DNA of 64,000 nt. Source: Psettodes erumei. Lineage: Eukaryota > Chordata > Actinopteri > Pleuronectiformes > Psettodidae. The notes below the pieces were generated by a model, which saw only the letters and a list, made by a program, of their open reading frames with translations, did no database searches and had not been told where the DNA came from. Where the stretch lies: positions 186,001 through 250,000 of the forward strand of contig JAFBJZ010000740.1 in the NCBI GenBank assembly GCA_016785225.1. Direction: 5' to 3'. Both the position numbers and the translations under genes were made by a program. Of the stretch, positions 11,762 through 24,330 are shown in pieces; position 1 is the stretch's first letter, and every line of letters begins with the position of its first letter.

Positions 11762-14700
11762 GCGTGGAGTTTAAGTGTAAGGATGTGCAGGTGAAGTCAA
11801 GGTGAGAACCTCGATGAAGAGGATGCCCTGGGGCTCCAGCTGCAGACACATGCCGTGTCGCCGGTTATCCAGGAAGTCCTCCAGCCGCAGGAACTTCACC
11901 CCGCTGAGCGCCCGCCAGTCTCTCCAGTACACAGCGATTTCCAGCTCCCTGGACTGGACACACGGACACACACACACACACACACACACACGTTCAGATG
12001 ATAATACTATACAATATTACAGTCAGCTGGCTCCTAGGTGAAGCATCAACACAAAGTATGAACAACTGCTTTTTTGAGTAAAAAAAAAAAAAAAATCAAA
12101 CTACAAGCCCGTGGACAGAAAAGCTTGAAAAAAAAGTTTTAAAAAAGTTAACGACAACTCCCCGTGTACATTTTGGAAACAAACAAACGGCAGGTGAGAA
12201 AACAGATTTGGCAAACGGCATGTTAAATCTATTTACTTTTAGATTCTTCATCAGTTAAAGATAAATTCAGCAACTACAGCACCATATTTGGACTCTCGAA
12301 TTCAATAACAAGGAGCCACAGCTCTGACTGGCTCCTCCGTAGCAATGATAGCTAAGCCTCATGGGTATTAGAGTACTTAAATCCATCCATCCTGCCAAAC
12401 TGATTTCTCCCAAACAAGGATGAAAAGTTAAAGCAGGGTGATCTTTACCTTCCCTGGCAGAGCCCTGTGTTTTTCGTCACTGTCATTTGGAAGACAAAAT
12501 GAAACTACAGAAAGGGGAAAAGCTCCTCACACTGCACAACTCTTTTACAATTAAGAAACAGCTGATCCTACATGTCCCATCATGCACCCAGTAGCATCTT
12601 TTTGTTAATTCCGGCTGCCTTGAAAACCTCCTTGTCTCTCATACTCATTACAGTGCAGGATTTCTCCAAGTTCAGTGCGTCAGACTCCCCGCGACTTGGA
12701 ACCTGACCCGTATGAAGTCAGGGACTTCCACTCTGAAATGTCAGTCAGTACTAAACCCAAGTCTTAAGCAGGGATGCAGCGTGAGTATGGTTAAAGATGG
12801 ATTAGAGTGAAAGTCGGAGGATTAGCAGCGGGATTACAACGAGCAGAGGAGGAGGTCGAGACCTCCGACGCATCCTCGCACCACACCGACTCAAAGAGGG
12901 AGCAGAAGTGAGAGCTCTGGGTTAACAGATGTTCAGCATTAGTTCATTTCAAACACAGCTGGACCCGTCCCCGGCCTGAACAGAGGATGTTCTATTAAAA
13001 CCTAAAAAGCTGAAACTGCATCGGGAGAGAGAACATTTGTAAATTTCACTTTATCATTATAGGTGATCAACTGATGGACAAAATAGCTATTTCATCTTTT
13101 TACATTTAAAGCTACATTTTTTCATGTCATGGCAGAATCAGGGAGCTGGAGATACCGTTTGAAAGAGAGAAAAAAAAGAAGAAGAAGGAAAAGCTGAGGC
13201 TTGGACGTGATTGAAGTTGCTCGGCGAAGTGGAAGCCACTGACCCTTTCCAGCTCGATGCTGAAGCTCTGGCCCCAGGCCTCTTTGCCCAGTTGTCTCCA
13301 GTGTGTGCGTCCAACGATCCTGTTGTCCACCTTCAGCACAGCGCTGATCTCCGCTGAGGCATAAACACAAAGAGGCGCTGACACACACAGAAGCTAATAA
13401 AGGCTATGAAGCGTTTAATAGGCTGTGTGGATACTCAGAAAATACATCGTCAGCGGCCAGGACTGCACGGAGTGTGAACACAGGGAGAAGGGAAGACGCT
13501 GGGGAGCGCTTCATCGAAGCTACAACAACGTCTTGATAAGATATAACCACTGTCGTCGTATGAGAGATTACTTAATTTAAGTAATCAAATTACTTAACCT
13601 CTGCCGCATGTTTCTGAGATGCGACATTTTATTTCCCTCCACAAAAAGAAGTAAAAAAAAATGTTTAGCTGGAGCATCAACTTACAGGACAGGTCGTCGG
13701 CCTTGGTTGACCTGCCATTGGCGCTGCGTCCTGATAGGCCAGCTCTCACCTTCAGAGACTTTCCCTCTGAGAGGCTGCCTGGGGCGGCCGAGAAAGCGGT
13801 CACACGGCCGCGGCCCGGGACCGCCTCCAACAGGTCCTGGCAGCCCATCAAACACACCTCTAACCGACCTGAGGAAAACAGCATCTCCATCAGGTCAGCG
13901 TTCTCGAAGTGACAAAACAAAAAGATAAGCAGCTATTTAACCAAGTACGAGAAAAAAGGATTTGCAGAAGATTTAAATGTTGGTAGCAACCTGTCAGGCT
14001 GGCTGGTTTGAAGAAGGAGGACGAGTAGGGAGAGGACAGCGCGTTGAACTGCTTCTTTGGTGTGCCGTAGGAAGGGGAGGTTCCCAGCACCAGCTCCTCT
14101 ACAATGGCGGCGTGCTTGGGGTGGTCTGAAGGCAGCTCACATAAAGCGTCTCTCCAGGGACAGACGCAACAGGTCCACCTTCTGGGACGACTCCTGCATT
14201 CGCGCCTGAGCCTGAGGGATGCACAACAACGCACTGTTTTTCCCCAATATACCGTTTCATGAAGTTAAACTCTGTTACCTTGGAAACGCATCCCTCCGGT
14301 CCAGCCTGAGGGAGTTTCATAAAGGAGGCTGAGAAAAGCAGAGCCAATTGAGGGGACGTCTTCAATTAGCCTAGCAAACAGAACCAGGGTGAAACTGATT
14401 CATAAAGCTAACTCGAGTCAGGACTGTTCTGAGCTTTTCCTCAGCTATCAGAACCGATCAGAACACCAAGCACTTCAGTAATAGCTCTGGTCGATGGCAG
14501 AAGCCACTTCCAGTCAAGGGAGGTTTCATTGGATATTGCTCAATCCCAACCAACAAAAAAAGTTGTCATCATTCTGTCCTAAACTGTCCTTCACTTTTTG
14601 TCAACAAAGGCAAAATAAAGTTGATAAAGATAACTGAATACAAGCGTTCAGTCTCGGACATGTCTCTCTTGTTCTGATCGCAGGTCACAGACTAATGCCT

Positions 14701-16016
14701 GGTGTACCTGGGGCGTACAGGCTGCTTACCCACCTCAGCCAGGATGCGCCGGTCCTGGATCTTACGCCCGCTCAGCTGCTTCACCACATTCTTCGCTCCC
14801 TCCGCGACGGCCGACTCGATTTTCATGTGATGCATGAGCTCGGCCACCCGTAGCTCCAGAGGGCTGATCATGTCCACGGGGTGTCCTGGGGGCAGGACAT
14901 CAAAACTGCTCATCAGCAGCAGCAAGTTTGCAAACAGATACAGCTGCTGCATTTTACACAAATATTTTTTTTTACTGTAACCACTTCCTCCTAGTTTTTA
15001 GTTCATATGGCCAAATCACAAACTGACAATTTTTAGTCATAGATGTGCTGTATTTGCCACAATATATATCAAAGTGTATTGGTAATATATTAAATAATGA
15101 AATCATTTCCATTTCAGAACTTCATCTGCTGGTCTTCATCAGCAGTAACATCAACGGTATGCTCAGTTATCATCTGTATGAGACTCCACTGTCATCACAT
15201 CATAGGTTTCGTCTGACAGCCTCATATTGTGTGCATCTGCATGGTTACAATAATAACATGGTGATAATTGATCAGATATGATAATTATGAATATCTACAG
15301 TTAACATTTCAGTTGGGACGGTAACTGATTCATTGGTGAGGAGGCACAATGATGTCTTGTTTAAAAAACTGTGAACAGGACGGATTTTGGATGTACTGTA
15401 GGCCAGGGTGCATCCTTTCTAACGTCTTTGCATCGGTAAAATGTTATGTATTCATTTGGAATATTATTAGAGGCCTTATTCCCTGTTCTATTATTTTCCA
15501 TTGTGGCCATGAAGTCTCTCACAGATGATCATGGAGCATTTGTGAGCAGTCCTGTTTGTGTCTTCAGAAGTGAAAGCAAGAAGGGAAGCAGACTGAACTG
15601 AGCAGTATCATATTTATGTTCCATTGCATGGTTTGATGTTGAATCACATTGTGTGCACAGCGACATGGCAGGGCCGAGTCATGTGGTGTCATATTAGCAG
15701 TTGCCTCATATGTATCTTGCATAATGCATAAGATTGTTTGCAGGGCCTCCAGATGCGATTCACATCAGCCCCACTGATGGAGAGAGACACGTCCCCGTGT
15801 TTGAGTCGTGTGTGTGTAGCAGGATTTACCGTGCGGGCCGTCCCGCCCCTCGCCTCTGGCTTGACTGACTTTGATAATCTGCATGCGCAGCAGCTCCATC
15901 TTCGTGCGGCTGTCCTGCAGCATCTGCTGGGCTGTGGACAGCATCTTCCTGTCCTGGAGGATGAAAAAGGAAAACCTCTTTGCTTAATTAGCGCAACATT
16001 TAACAGATCCTGTGCA

Positions 16017-16051
<35 letters not shown>

Positions 16052-18740
16052 ACTCTACCTTCACCGAGCTGGTGGTGTAAGTGTGGATCATGTTCTCGGC
16101 GCCCTGTTTGACTTTGCTCTCCATGTTGAGCTGTTTCTTCAGAGTTCTGACCCGACTAGCCAGCGGAGACGTGACCTCCTCCCACTGACACGACTCTGCC
16201 GACCGGCTGTCGTCTTCTTCTGAGCAGCCTGTGCAAAAAAAAACAGCCGGGTGTGTGAAAACTGAAAAATGTCACATTATCATTTTGAGGGATCATTCAC
16301 ACCTGATCTGAGCATACAGTTTGAATCCACAAAGAACAATCTGAAGATATCCAGCTACTGAATTTCATGGCAGTAACGGTCCAGATAATCTGGCTCTCGC
16401 CCAGATCAGAAGAGACTAAAAGGACAGACGGACACTTCTTGTTGTTCTGAGGGTTTGACGATCATAATACATTTTCTGTTCGACTCACCTGCAGTGCCGT
16501 CTTTCTCCGTGGCCATGGCCCTGGCGTTGAGCTCCTGCAGCTCCCAGTGCAACTTGTCCAGCTTGCGGCTGGAGGCCTTGAGTTGGCCCTCCACGTCGGC
16601 GGCGCTCTTGCGATTGGTGACGGCCCGCCGCAGCCTCTCGGCCGCCTCCTTGATCTTCAGCTCTCGCTGGATCTCCTGCCTGAGCAGAGTGCGAGCGTCC
16701 TCCAGGCGCTGCTGAAACGCCGGGTCGAGGATATCCACCTCATCCAGACCCTGCAGGTTGCCGTTCTGACAGACACGACACAGCAGCTCCAGTCTCCGGT
16801 ACAGAACGTTACAAGTCTCACTACATGTGCGCTACAACTGAGAGGAAGTGACAGCAGCTACGATACAAAGGGCCGACAGCCATTACCCACATTATCCTGG
16901 AATCAGGCTGACGACACTGATCATCTCTGTTTGCAATTTAAAATACTAAATGAAAAAGAAATCAGTGCAGGTTCAAAAGGCGACAGGTGACGCAATGTCT
17001 CCCTCTTGTGGACAAGTGTCCTCCTACAGCAACAACACCATTACCTCTGCCAAAGAGCTTCTGCTTTTGCTCTGTCTGAGCTTCATGAAACAACGATGGA
17101 CACTCGGCCAAAACTTGGATATACAATAAACAACGAGAGACTGCTGAAAAAAGATGATCAGAGGATTAAATCGGTAATGGGACTGAATTCATAAGTCGGA
17201 CTATATCATAGTGAGCAACAATGAAAAATATCTTTGGACTTTGGACTTTGGGCTCAGGCAAAACAAGGCATTTTAAAAGACTCACTTGGATCCTGAAACA
17301 CTGGGACTGGTATTTTTCACTATCATTTTGAAATTTCAAAACACCAAAACATTCACTGAATATTGAAATGATCATCGGATGCAAATGCAAAACTATGACC
17401 TACATTAACTGCTATACCAGTAGCTTTGCCTTGGACAACACTGATGGTGTTAGCCTCTCACTGGCAGCTCCTGTCTGTCTGGGTGAAGCCGCTGACTGGC
17501 ACAGAGATTATCTGCAGAAACTGCTCCTCAGACAGTGAGGAAGTCATCGCACGAAGCCAACCTCACACGGTGCCCAAGAGAAAGAAACGTTTCTCACAAA
17601 AGTGCAGGGTGACCCATCCGGCCGAAAGCCAAATAAATGAGATTGACTCAGACGGTCCAGCGTGTTTGGAGGGGAACTGACCCACAGTTGACCCATGGAT
17701 TCAAGTTTGCAGACCCAAACACTGGCTTTGGCTTTGACGCTTTACACAAAAGGTGTTAAATGTAGTTATTTAACATTTCATTGATATTAAACAAGGTTGT
17801 TGTCGTAGACCGTATTTACCTGGACATGTATAATGAATTTCTAGACACAAAAGGAGGGTTGTGGTAGCAATACTATCACAACTACAGTAAAGAATCGACA
17901 AATCAGAAACTGTTTTTTTGTTTTCCAGCAAGTCTAAATATCATGGTTTTTGATGTAGACTTGGGCCGTGTGGACCGATCGGGCCTCGTTATGTGTTTTA
18001 ATGAACAGAATAAAGTTAAATCTCCCATTTTTGCATTTTCAGAGCTAGAATTGAGGTGTCTCGCATCTTAGAGTCAGTTTGAGACAATGCCTAAGCTTTA
18101 ACTAAATGGTGGAAAGTAATGTAACTTATCTCTTCCTGTCAAGGCCAGAAGCAGAAGCTGACAATTGGAAATTTGTGGCATTTCTGTGTCGTAGAAATCC
18201 TCAGGTACTGTCCTCTGTCAAAGCTGGATCCCATTAAAAGACCCAGCATTTTATTTTATTTTATTTTATCACGGGCATCAAGTTTGACATTATTCATTTT
18301 AATTGGACCGAAGCTAAAGGAAATGATAGTTTTAATACAATTTGGCTTATTCTGGTGTTGAAACTCTGTCAGTTCATCTTGTCCCATTAAAGACAACCTC
18401 TTCTACCAGAGACTGAAGTTACAAACTTTCTCTGCCGATTGTGGGAAAAAAAAGGTTTGGAAAATGTTTTTGATAAGTGAAACCGAGTCGTTTGAAACTT
18501 TGGAGGTATTTGTGAGACTACCGCAAAAGACAGAGGAACTACGAGGAGAATCAAACTGGACAAACGGGAAAAACCGGCGCGCCAGTGCAACAATGCAGCA
18601 ATTAGTGTTATTCGCCTAACCTGAACGTCAGGTAACATATGTCGGACTGAACTTGGCAAGCTTAATGCCCAAGATCCGTCCGAACGAGTGGACAAGCCGA
18701 ACCGCGGCGCTGCGTGTACCTGTAGCGTTGAACCGGACAT
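6823..18740 (-). CDS. pkn3: Serine/threonine-protein kinase N3 (PRK/PKN family), 22 coding exons, apparent frameshift in exon 6
   Basis: A Rho-GTPase-activated AGC kinase with three HR1 coiled-coil repeats, a C2-like domain and a PKC-type kinase domain. Exons from the start codon: 18720-18740, 16489-16765, 16059-16228, 15830-15953, 14734-14885, 13991-14211, 13686-13868, 13244-13353, 11810-11953, 11415-11490, 10687-10846, 9957-10047, 9803-9864, 9539-9608, 9273-9364, 8504-8680, 8356-8418, 8176-8252, 7878-8020, 7360-7467, 7180-7260, 6823-7023. All borders are GT-AG and all phases agree if one base is discounted in exon 6. The product is then about 933 residues, in the family range. I call PKN3 rather than PKN1 or PKN2 mainly because set, dync2i2 and zdhhc12 are its neighbours. 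The start MSGSTLQ sits alone in a 21-nt exon. The stop follows the FAFTS terminus. Confidence 0.93.
9743..9767. repeat. (AT)n microsatellite in a pkn3 intron
   Basis: A pure TA run about 35 bp past the exon 13 donor. Confidence 0.9.
9803..18740 (-). CDS. pkn3: pkn3 regulatory half: HR1a-c and C2-like domain (exons 1-13)
   Basis: Exons 1-2 carry HR1a, with the KIKEAAERLRRAV helix that contacts Rho/Rac in this family. Exons 3-4 carry HR1b (VRTLKKQLNMESKVKQGAEN). Exons 5-6 carry HR1c (ELRVAELMHHMKIE, then AEGAKNVVKQLSGRK). Exons 7-10 encode the C2-like domain: GRLEVCLMGCQDLLE, DNRIVGRTHWRQLG, ELEIAVYWRDWRALSGVKF, DNRRHGMCLQLEPQGILF. Exons 11-13 are a proline- and serine-rich linker (residues about 493-597) that holds the family motif MNMNFATWGRLM. 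Exon 6 (13991-14211) is 221 nt long, but its neighbours' phases and the family alignment require 220 (see findings). Confidence 0.92.
14141..14147 (-). other. pkn3: Apparent one-base insertion in pkn3 exon 6
   Basis: Upstream of this point exon 6 reads KVDLLRLSLERR in the frame set by exon 5. Downstream, LCELPSDHPKHAAIVEEL lies in the next frame, which is also the frame required by exon 7. The switch falls at a three-base A run (+ strand AAAGC). Followed literally, the first frame meets TGA immediately. Confidence 0.8.
16019..16048. repeat. (TG)n microsatellite next to the pkn3 exon 3 donor
   Basis: On the pkn3 strand this is a CA run that begins about 10 nt inside the intron after the exon 3 donor at 16058. 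Confidence 0.9.
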
Positions 18741-19060
18741 GGTGGCTGGACACAGCGTCCACGTCCTCTTCGACTCACAAAGAGTGGGAGACAGCTGCGG
18801 GAGGGAACGGCTCGACTAGCTTCAAGTCAGCTGACAGCGGCATGCGAAATTCAACTCAAGTCTGCTAACGCCGCTCGCGGACGCTCCGCCGAGACTAATC
18901 TGAGTCAAAGTTTGAATCGAGCTAAACCGGGGATCGACGCGCAGGCGACGTCAGTGGACAGCGTCGGGATTGGCTGGCGGTCGGTGATGACGGGTGGGGG
19001 AGCCAATGGCGGAAGGTGATTCGGTGCACCTGCCGCGGTGGCCTCCTGAACCGCCTCGGG
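18741..19060 (-). promoter_or_regulatory. Probable pkn3 promoter and 5' UTR
   Basis: A CpG-rich stretch directly upstream of the pkn3 ATG, surrounded by AT-rich DNA. No other gene begins on the opposite side for more than 10 kb. The transcription start is not resolved. Confidence 0.5.
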
Positions 19061-20339
19061 GCACGCCTCGTTTCTACAGGAGAAACGCGTTTCCTGACTT
19101 CCAGAAGTGCAGGAAATCGTTTGAAAATTAGAAATTTTCATTTGGCTCTAATGAAAGCAAGGAGGCTTCTATGTGAATTAAACGATATAAATTAAAATGA
19201 CTGCTAAACGCGCCGTTTTAAATGTGTTTGGTGTGTCTCAGACTTGCCCTGGCTGTTGATAATGAGTTAACAAATGTACATTTTCACCAGTAAATTAGAC
19301 AGAAACCTCTCAACATTGAATCTGTTTTAACAGAACTTCCTGTAGTCTATGGTGGACTGGGACCTGCTGACAGAGGGACACTTATTAAGAAACACTCGTT
19401 CAGCTGTCTGCTACTGTATGCGACTCTGTATGCGACATTTATGTTCAACCCCACCCACTCTGTATGCACAACAAATGATTTAATCCAGTGTGTTGTGCTG
19501 TTGACATGTCATGTGAATAAAAAGAATGTTTTTGCTCCATGAGGTTGGTAGGTTACTGGCAGAATTTCTTCTCAGTTTGTATACATGATTTTAACTGCTC
19601 CCTTGTCTCTGTGAAAGACTGAGAAAAGTTGGCTGAAAGAAAACTCTGTGCCAGGCAACAAACTGAATAAGCAACTGTTGGGGGTTTCAGTAATGTACTT
19701 AATTACGCAAAGTAACACATTGAGCTGCACATTTGAGACAAAGAAATGCTAAATATTGTAGGAATAAAAGTGAACTACACAACAGCCATGTTTTGGCCTA
19801 CCATCATGAGGCTTTACTAGGAATAATTAGTTCCCATTCCTCGACATTTTATGGTGATTCATGTGCCCTCACTGCATAACCTATTAAGGTTAATGAGAAT
19901 AAACAAAAAAGATGTCTGGTTGTTGTCTTTGTAAAATTTTGCTTCTTAAAAATGAAATGCTTGAGAAATCACTTGCACTATAAAGAATGGAGTCAGTGTG
20001 ACAACATATGCATTTCTGCTGTTTTCCATACATCCAAAACATGGCGATTCAAAGAAGACGTGTGTGCTTACTGAACTAATGCATTTTTTCTTAGAGGCTC
20101 TGAACTCCAAATAGAAGCTGGGTGCAGTGTGGAGGAAAGGGGATTGTGGGCCCTGATTAGAAGCAACAGTGTGTTTGTGTGCCATTGTATTAAAGCTCAT
20201 CTGAGAGAGAACTACAGTAGTGCCACTGTAGCAGGGGACAGGGGTATGTTAAAGACAAGGGTTCAGATTCAGCATAGGCTGTAGGTTGAATGAATGCACA
20301 TCAGGAAAAAATGTTACAAGCACTGGATCCACACATGAC
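19060..20339. other. Intergenic AT-rich DNA, no gene seen
   Basis: There are only short open frames with no recognisable protein, and no tRNA-like or exon-like structure was found. Confidence 0.6.
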
Positions 20340-20693
20340 TTAACCCTTAGATGCATAAGTGGGGTCAAAAATGATCCCAAGGGTTGTTATTCTTCAAAAT
20401 CTTTGAAATTAAAAGTATTTATATTTTCATATTCCAGGTATTCCTCATAAAATATGTTTGTGACATGAGGTCATTGCATTTTGATACCTGATTTATTGTT
20501 TTGTGATAAAATGTGAATAAAAAGTGATAAATGAACATGTCAAAAACAAAATCACTCTTTTGTTGATCAAAATATAATAAAAATCATCATCTTTAACCAA
20601 AATTAATGAAATTTTTAAATTTTATTGCAAAAACGCATTGATTCTAATTGGGGTCATTTTTGACCCCGCTCATGGAAGAGTGTAGGTATTGGC

Positions 20694-20724
<31 letters not shown>

Positions 20725-21548
20725 AACTTTATTGATCCCATGATGGGGAAATTTGTGCGTTTACCTCAGCTTCATTACAGGAAAGGAAACAAGGCAATTA
20801 AATGTGTCACATAAATTACACAGCATTAAAAGGAACGGTATATACAGTAGGGCATTGAGAAATTTATACAAAAAACACTATATACAAACAACAGAGCATA
20901 CACGGTATGCAATTCGGGTGGAGGTTTGTAGAGGTGTTGGGTAAGTAGATAAATAAATATGTGTGTCAGCTGTAAGGTCACAGTGAAGTGACCGAGTGAC
21001 TCTCAGCGTCATGATGCGTTGTAGAGTCTAACTGCTGTTGGGATGAATGACCTGCGAAAGCGCTCCTTCCTGCAACGAGGGTGTTACAGTCTCTGACTGA
21101 AGGAGCTGCTCAGCGCACCCACGGTATCATGCAGAGGGTGATGGGGGTTGTCCATGATGGATTTGTCAGCTTCGTTAACATCCTCCTCTCACCCACCACA
21201 ACCACAGACTCTAGGGGACATCCCAGCACGGAGCTCGACCTCCGCACTAGTTTGTCGATCATGTTCCTGTCTGTCTGTGCATCCACCCCCCCAGCGGGCT
21301 ACTGCATAGAAAATGGCGGATGCCACAACAGAGTCATAAAAAGTTTTCAGCAGAGTCCTGCAGACTCTGTCTCCTCAACAGGTGGAGTCGACTCTGGCCC
21401 CTCTTGTACAGGACATTCGTGTTTGTGGACCAGTCCAGTTTGTTATTGAGATGAACGCCCAGGTACTTGTATGAGTCCACTGTCTCGATGTCTCTTCCCT
21501 GGATGTTCACTGGTGTAGTAGGTCGTAGGTCATGCATCCAAGGGTTAA
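20340..21548. mobile_element. piggyBac-like MITE, interrupted by a LINE
   Basis: The left end is TTAA followed by CCCTTAGATGCATAAG. The right end read inward on the opposite strand is TTAA followed by CCCTTGGATGCATGA. Behind each terminus lies the inverted pair GGGGTCAAAAATGA (left, 20361 on) and GGGGTCATTTTTGACCCC (right, 20650-20667). TTAA target duplications and CCCT termini are the signature of the piggyBac superfamily. No transposase is present, so the element is non-autonomous. The right terminus is separated from its subterminal repeat by a LINE insertion. Confidence 0.75.
20675..21529 (-). mobile_element. 5'-truncated non-LTR retrotransposon (CR1/L2-like LINE)
   Basis: On the minus strand a reverse-transcriptase C-terminal segment reads IETVDSYKYLGVHLNNKLDW and continues with QSRLHLLRR before frame breaks. 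Further 3' the strand degenerates and ends near a tetranucleotide tail, seen on + as (GATA)n at 20696-20722 followed by CTTTATTGATCCC, the usual 3' end of this fish LINE type. The copy is flanked by TCATG at 20670-20674 and 21530-21534, a likely 5-bp target duplication within the MITE. The exact clade is from memory. Confidence 0.7.
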
Positions 21549-21749
21549 AAATATATCTTAGCTGTAAAAAATAACTTGGATTTTTTTTCTAGAGAAACTT
21601 GTATCATGATTTTTTTCCTTCAGTAATACTGTTTTAAATTTTTGTAAAATAGTAAATCAGTGGTCTTTTTCCTCAGGCTTTTTGGATTTATTATGACTCG
21701 ACTTTTTCCCATCAACTCAGGCTTTTTTGTCGTTCTACTATTGACTTTA

Positions 21750-21980
21750 TGCACACACACACACACACACACATGCACACACACACACACACACACACTA
21801 ACGCATACGCACAAACACATACACGCACACACACACACGCACACACACACACAGACACAACACAACCATCCACAACACACACAACCAACATACACAGACA
21901 TTGTGACACCCATCTAACAACACACACACACACACACACACAGACACACAAAAACAAATACAGACACAGACACAAACACT
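21750..21980. repeat. Compound CA-rich microsatellite
   Basis: Interrupted CA runs with imperfect ACGC, AACA and GACA units. The open frames across it, on both strands, are low-complexity artefacts. Confidence 0.9.
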
Positions 21981-21989
21981 CCACGCCAT

Positions 21990-22187
21990 TAGAGGCCGTG
22001 TTTCTGACGTGGTTTTGGCAATTTTCTAGTTTCCACCTGTTGTCTATTCCATTTGCACAACAGCATGTGAAATTGATTATCAATCAGTGTTGCTTCCTAA
22101 GTGGACAGTTTGATTTCACAGAAGTGTGATTGACTTGGCATTACATTGTGTTGTTTAAGTGTTCCCTTTATTTTTTTGAGCAGTGTA
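21990..22187 (-). mobile_element. Terminal fragment of a dispersed fish DNA transposon
   Basis: On the minus strand the fragment begins TACACTGCTCAAAAAAATAA and runs into the downstream sequence I remember from a very common fish DNA-transposon terminus. Only one end is present. It is cut off by the CA repeat on one side and abuts the AT-rich satellite on the other. The family identification is from recall only. Confidence 0.5.
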
Positions 22188-22189
22188 GT

Positions 22190-24125
22190 ATATCGTATGT
22201 TCTTAAAATGCAAAACTATTATAAAAATGCAGAGAAAACAACCCTCAAAGAGTAGTGCTTCATAAATGACACTTAAAAATATGATACATTTTAGATCATG
22301 TAAAATAAGTCATTTATATTATTTCATAGAAACACAAAAAATTACATAGTATACTATGTTGTAAAAACATAACAAATTTTAAACTCTAATAAGTCATAAT
22401 AAGAGCCTTTGTATGATTTTAAAATGCCAAAAATTGTCAAAGTATAATATGTCATTTAAAAGCAAAAAAAACCCCATCATAATACAATGGTTCATGAAAA
22501 CCTGTTATTATAATATGTCTCAAAAAATGCCAATAGTTTCATAGTACATTATGTTATAAAAACCTTAAAAAAACCCAACATAATATGTATGGCATTGTAT
22601 GTCGTAAAAATGTGGAACAATGTCTTAATGTACTATGTCTTAAAAATGCAAAAAAAAAAAAAAAAAAACATCATAAAAAGTAAGCATAATGCGACAGAGT
22701 AATTGTAATAAAAGCAAAACACATAATAGTATATTATGTCTGAAAAATACAAAAAATGCCATAGTATAACATGTGTTTTTAAAAGCAAGAAAACATCATA
22801 ATATATTGTTTCATGAAATTATATAACATATTATGTCTTTAAAAAGTCAAAAATATCATAGTATAATATTTCATAAAAACACAAACAATAAGCCATAATA
22901 TATATAAATAAATATAAAAAAATAAAAAAATAAATATAAAAAATAAATAAAATATATAATATAATAATATGTATAATAGTATAATATGACATAAGAATGC
23001 AAACAAACTGCAAACAATGTCATTGTTCAGTATGTCATCATACTATGACATGTAAAAAAAACAAAAACATCAAATTATAATATGTAAAGTATAGAAAAAA
23101 ATTAGTAGCAAGGTATGTCATAAAATAGTGAAAAACATGCCATATTAGTGTTTTTTTAATGCAAAATTATTTGTTAGTATAATATGGCTCAAAAATGAAA
23201 AAAACATAGCATATGTCATGAAACTGTAAAAACGGCCCCATATATTATTTTGTAAAAATACGCAAAAAAGTCATTATATGTCACATAAATGAATAAATGT
23301 CAAAGTATATTATGTCACTAAAAAGCAAAAAATATATTATAGTGGCTCTTAAAATCTCAAAAATGAAAAAAAGTAATTATGGTATGTCATAAAACTATAC
23401 GTAATATAGTGGTTCATGAAAACACCATAGTATGCAATGTATTTAAAAAAGCAAAGAGTGTCAAAGTATAATATGACATAAAATCACCAACAAAATGCCA
23501 TAGTGAAATATATCATTTTTTAAACTACGAAAAACATCATAGTATAGTTGTTCATGAAAAAAAATCATTGTATATTATGTCTGAAGAAAAGTAAAAAAAT
23601 ACCATATATCTATGTAGATTGTCAGTCATCCAGGTCATTGTCAAGGTCGAAAGAGTTATTTTTCGTTCATAGCGGTTCAAGTCCAGTTGCCTTACGGAAC
23701 TCTTTCACCCTTAAAAAATACCATAGTATTGTCTGTCATAAAAGTTTTTTAAAAAATATGTGTTAGTATTATATATCATAAGGACACACAAAATGCCATA
23801 GTATAATTTGTCATAAAAAATCACAAAAACATCTCAGTATATCATATATATATCAAAATTAAAAAAATGTCATATAATGAATATATTGTAAAATGGTGAA
23901 AAAACTACCATAATATTATATGGTGTAAAAATGTGAAAAACATCATAGTATAATGGAACATGAAAACATTATAGTATATCGTATGTCCTTAAAATGCAAA
24001 ACTATCATAAAAATGCAGAGAAGCTTTGTTTGACTTAAAAAATTGTAAAAATGGGATAGTATTATATGTCGCCCCCAAAAAGCCATAGTATTGTTTGTTT
24101 TAAAAATGCAAAACCATGTCTAAGT
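22190..24125. repeat. Degenerate AT-rich satellite, block A
   Basis: Repeated short units built on CATAGTATAATATGTCAT followed by AAAAATGCAAAAA, spaced irregularly at roughly 30-50 bp and heavily diverged. Example core positions are 22321, 22550, 22860, 23462, 23539 and 23941. No coding capacity. A short unrelated insert lies at about 23615-23715. Confidence 0.85.
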
Positions 24126-24129
24126 ATAC

Positions 24130-24330
24130 TGTATAAGTAAGCTGTCTTTCTCTGCCTCCTCTTTTGTGGTCTTCCTTAGTTTCCCTCCAGTCACTCCTGC
24201 GTCCCTCAGAAGGCGTGTTTGACAGCCCCACGAAGCCTCGGCAGCCAACCTCCACTGGGGAGATGGTGGGCTTCCGGCCTCAATCCCCTCTTCTGAAGGC
24301 ACCGTCAGCTCGATGAGGTGTGCAACTCTT
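24130..24330 (-). mobile_element. LINE 3' coding end (C-terminal remnant)
   Basis: The minus-strand peptide contains PSEEGIEA, then LLRDAGVTGGKLRK and EEAEKDS. These match my recollection of the extreme C-terminus of the same fish LINE protein whose reverse-transcriptase region lies at 28111-29100 in the same orientation. I infer a single insertion into the satellite that was later split by younger sequence. Confidence 0.5.

Noticed and set aside
21620..22129. His-Thr or Cys-Val repeat frames on both strands
   Set aside because: Low-complexity translation of the compound CA repeat.
22190..24125. CRISPR-like array of regularly spaced repeats
   Set aside because: Units are AT-rich, highly diverged and irregularly spaced, without unique spacers of constant length, and the genome is a vertebrate.
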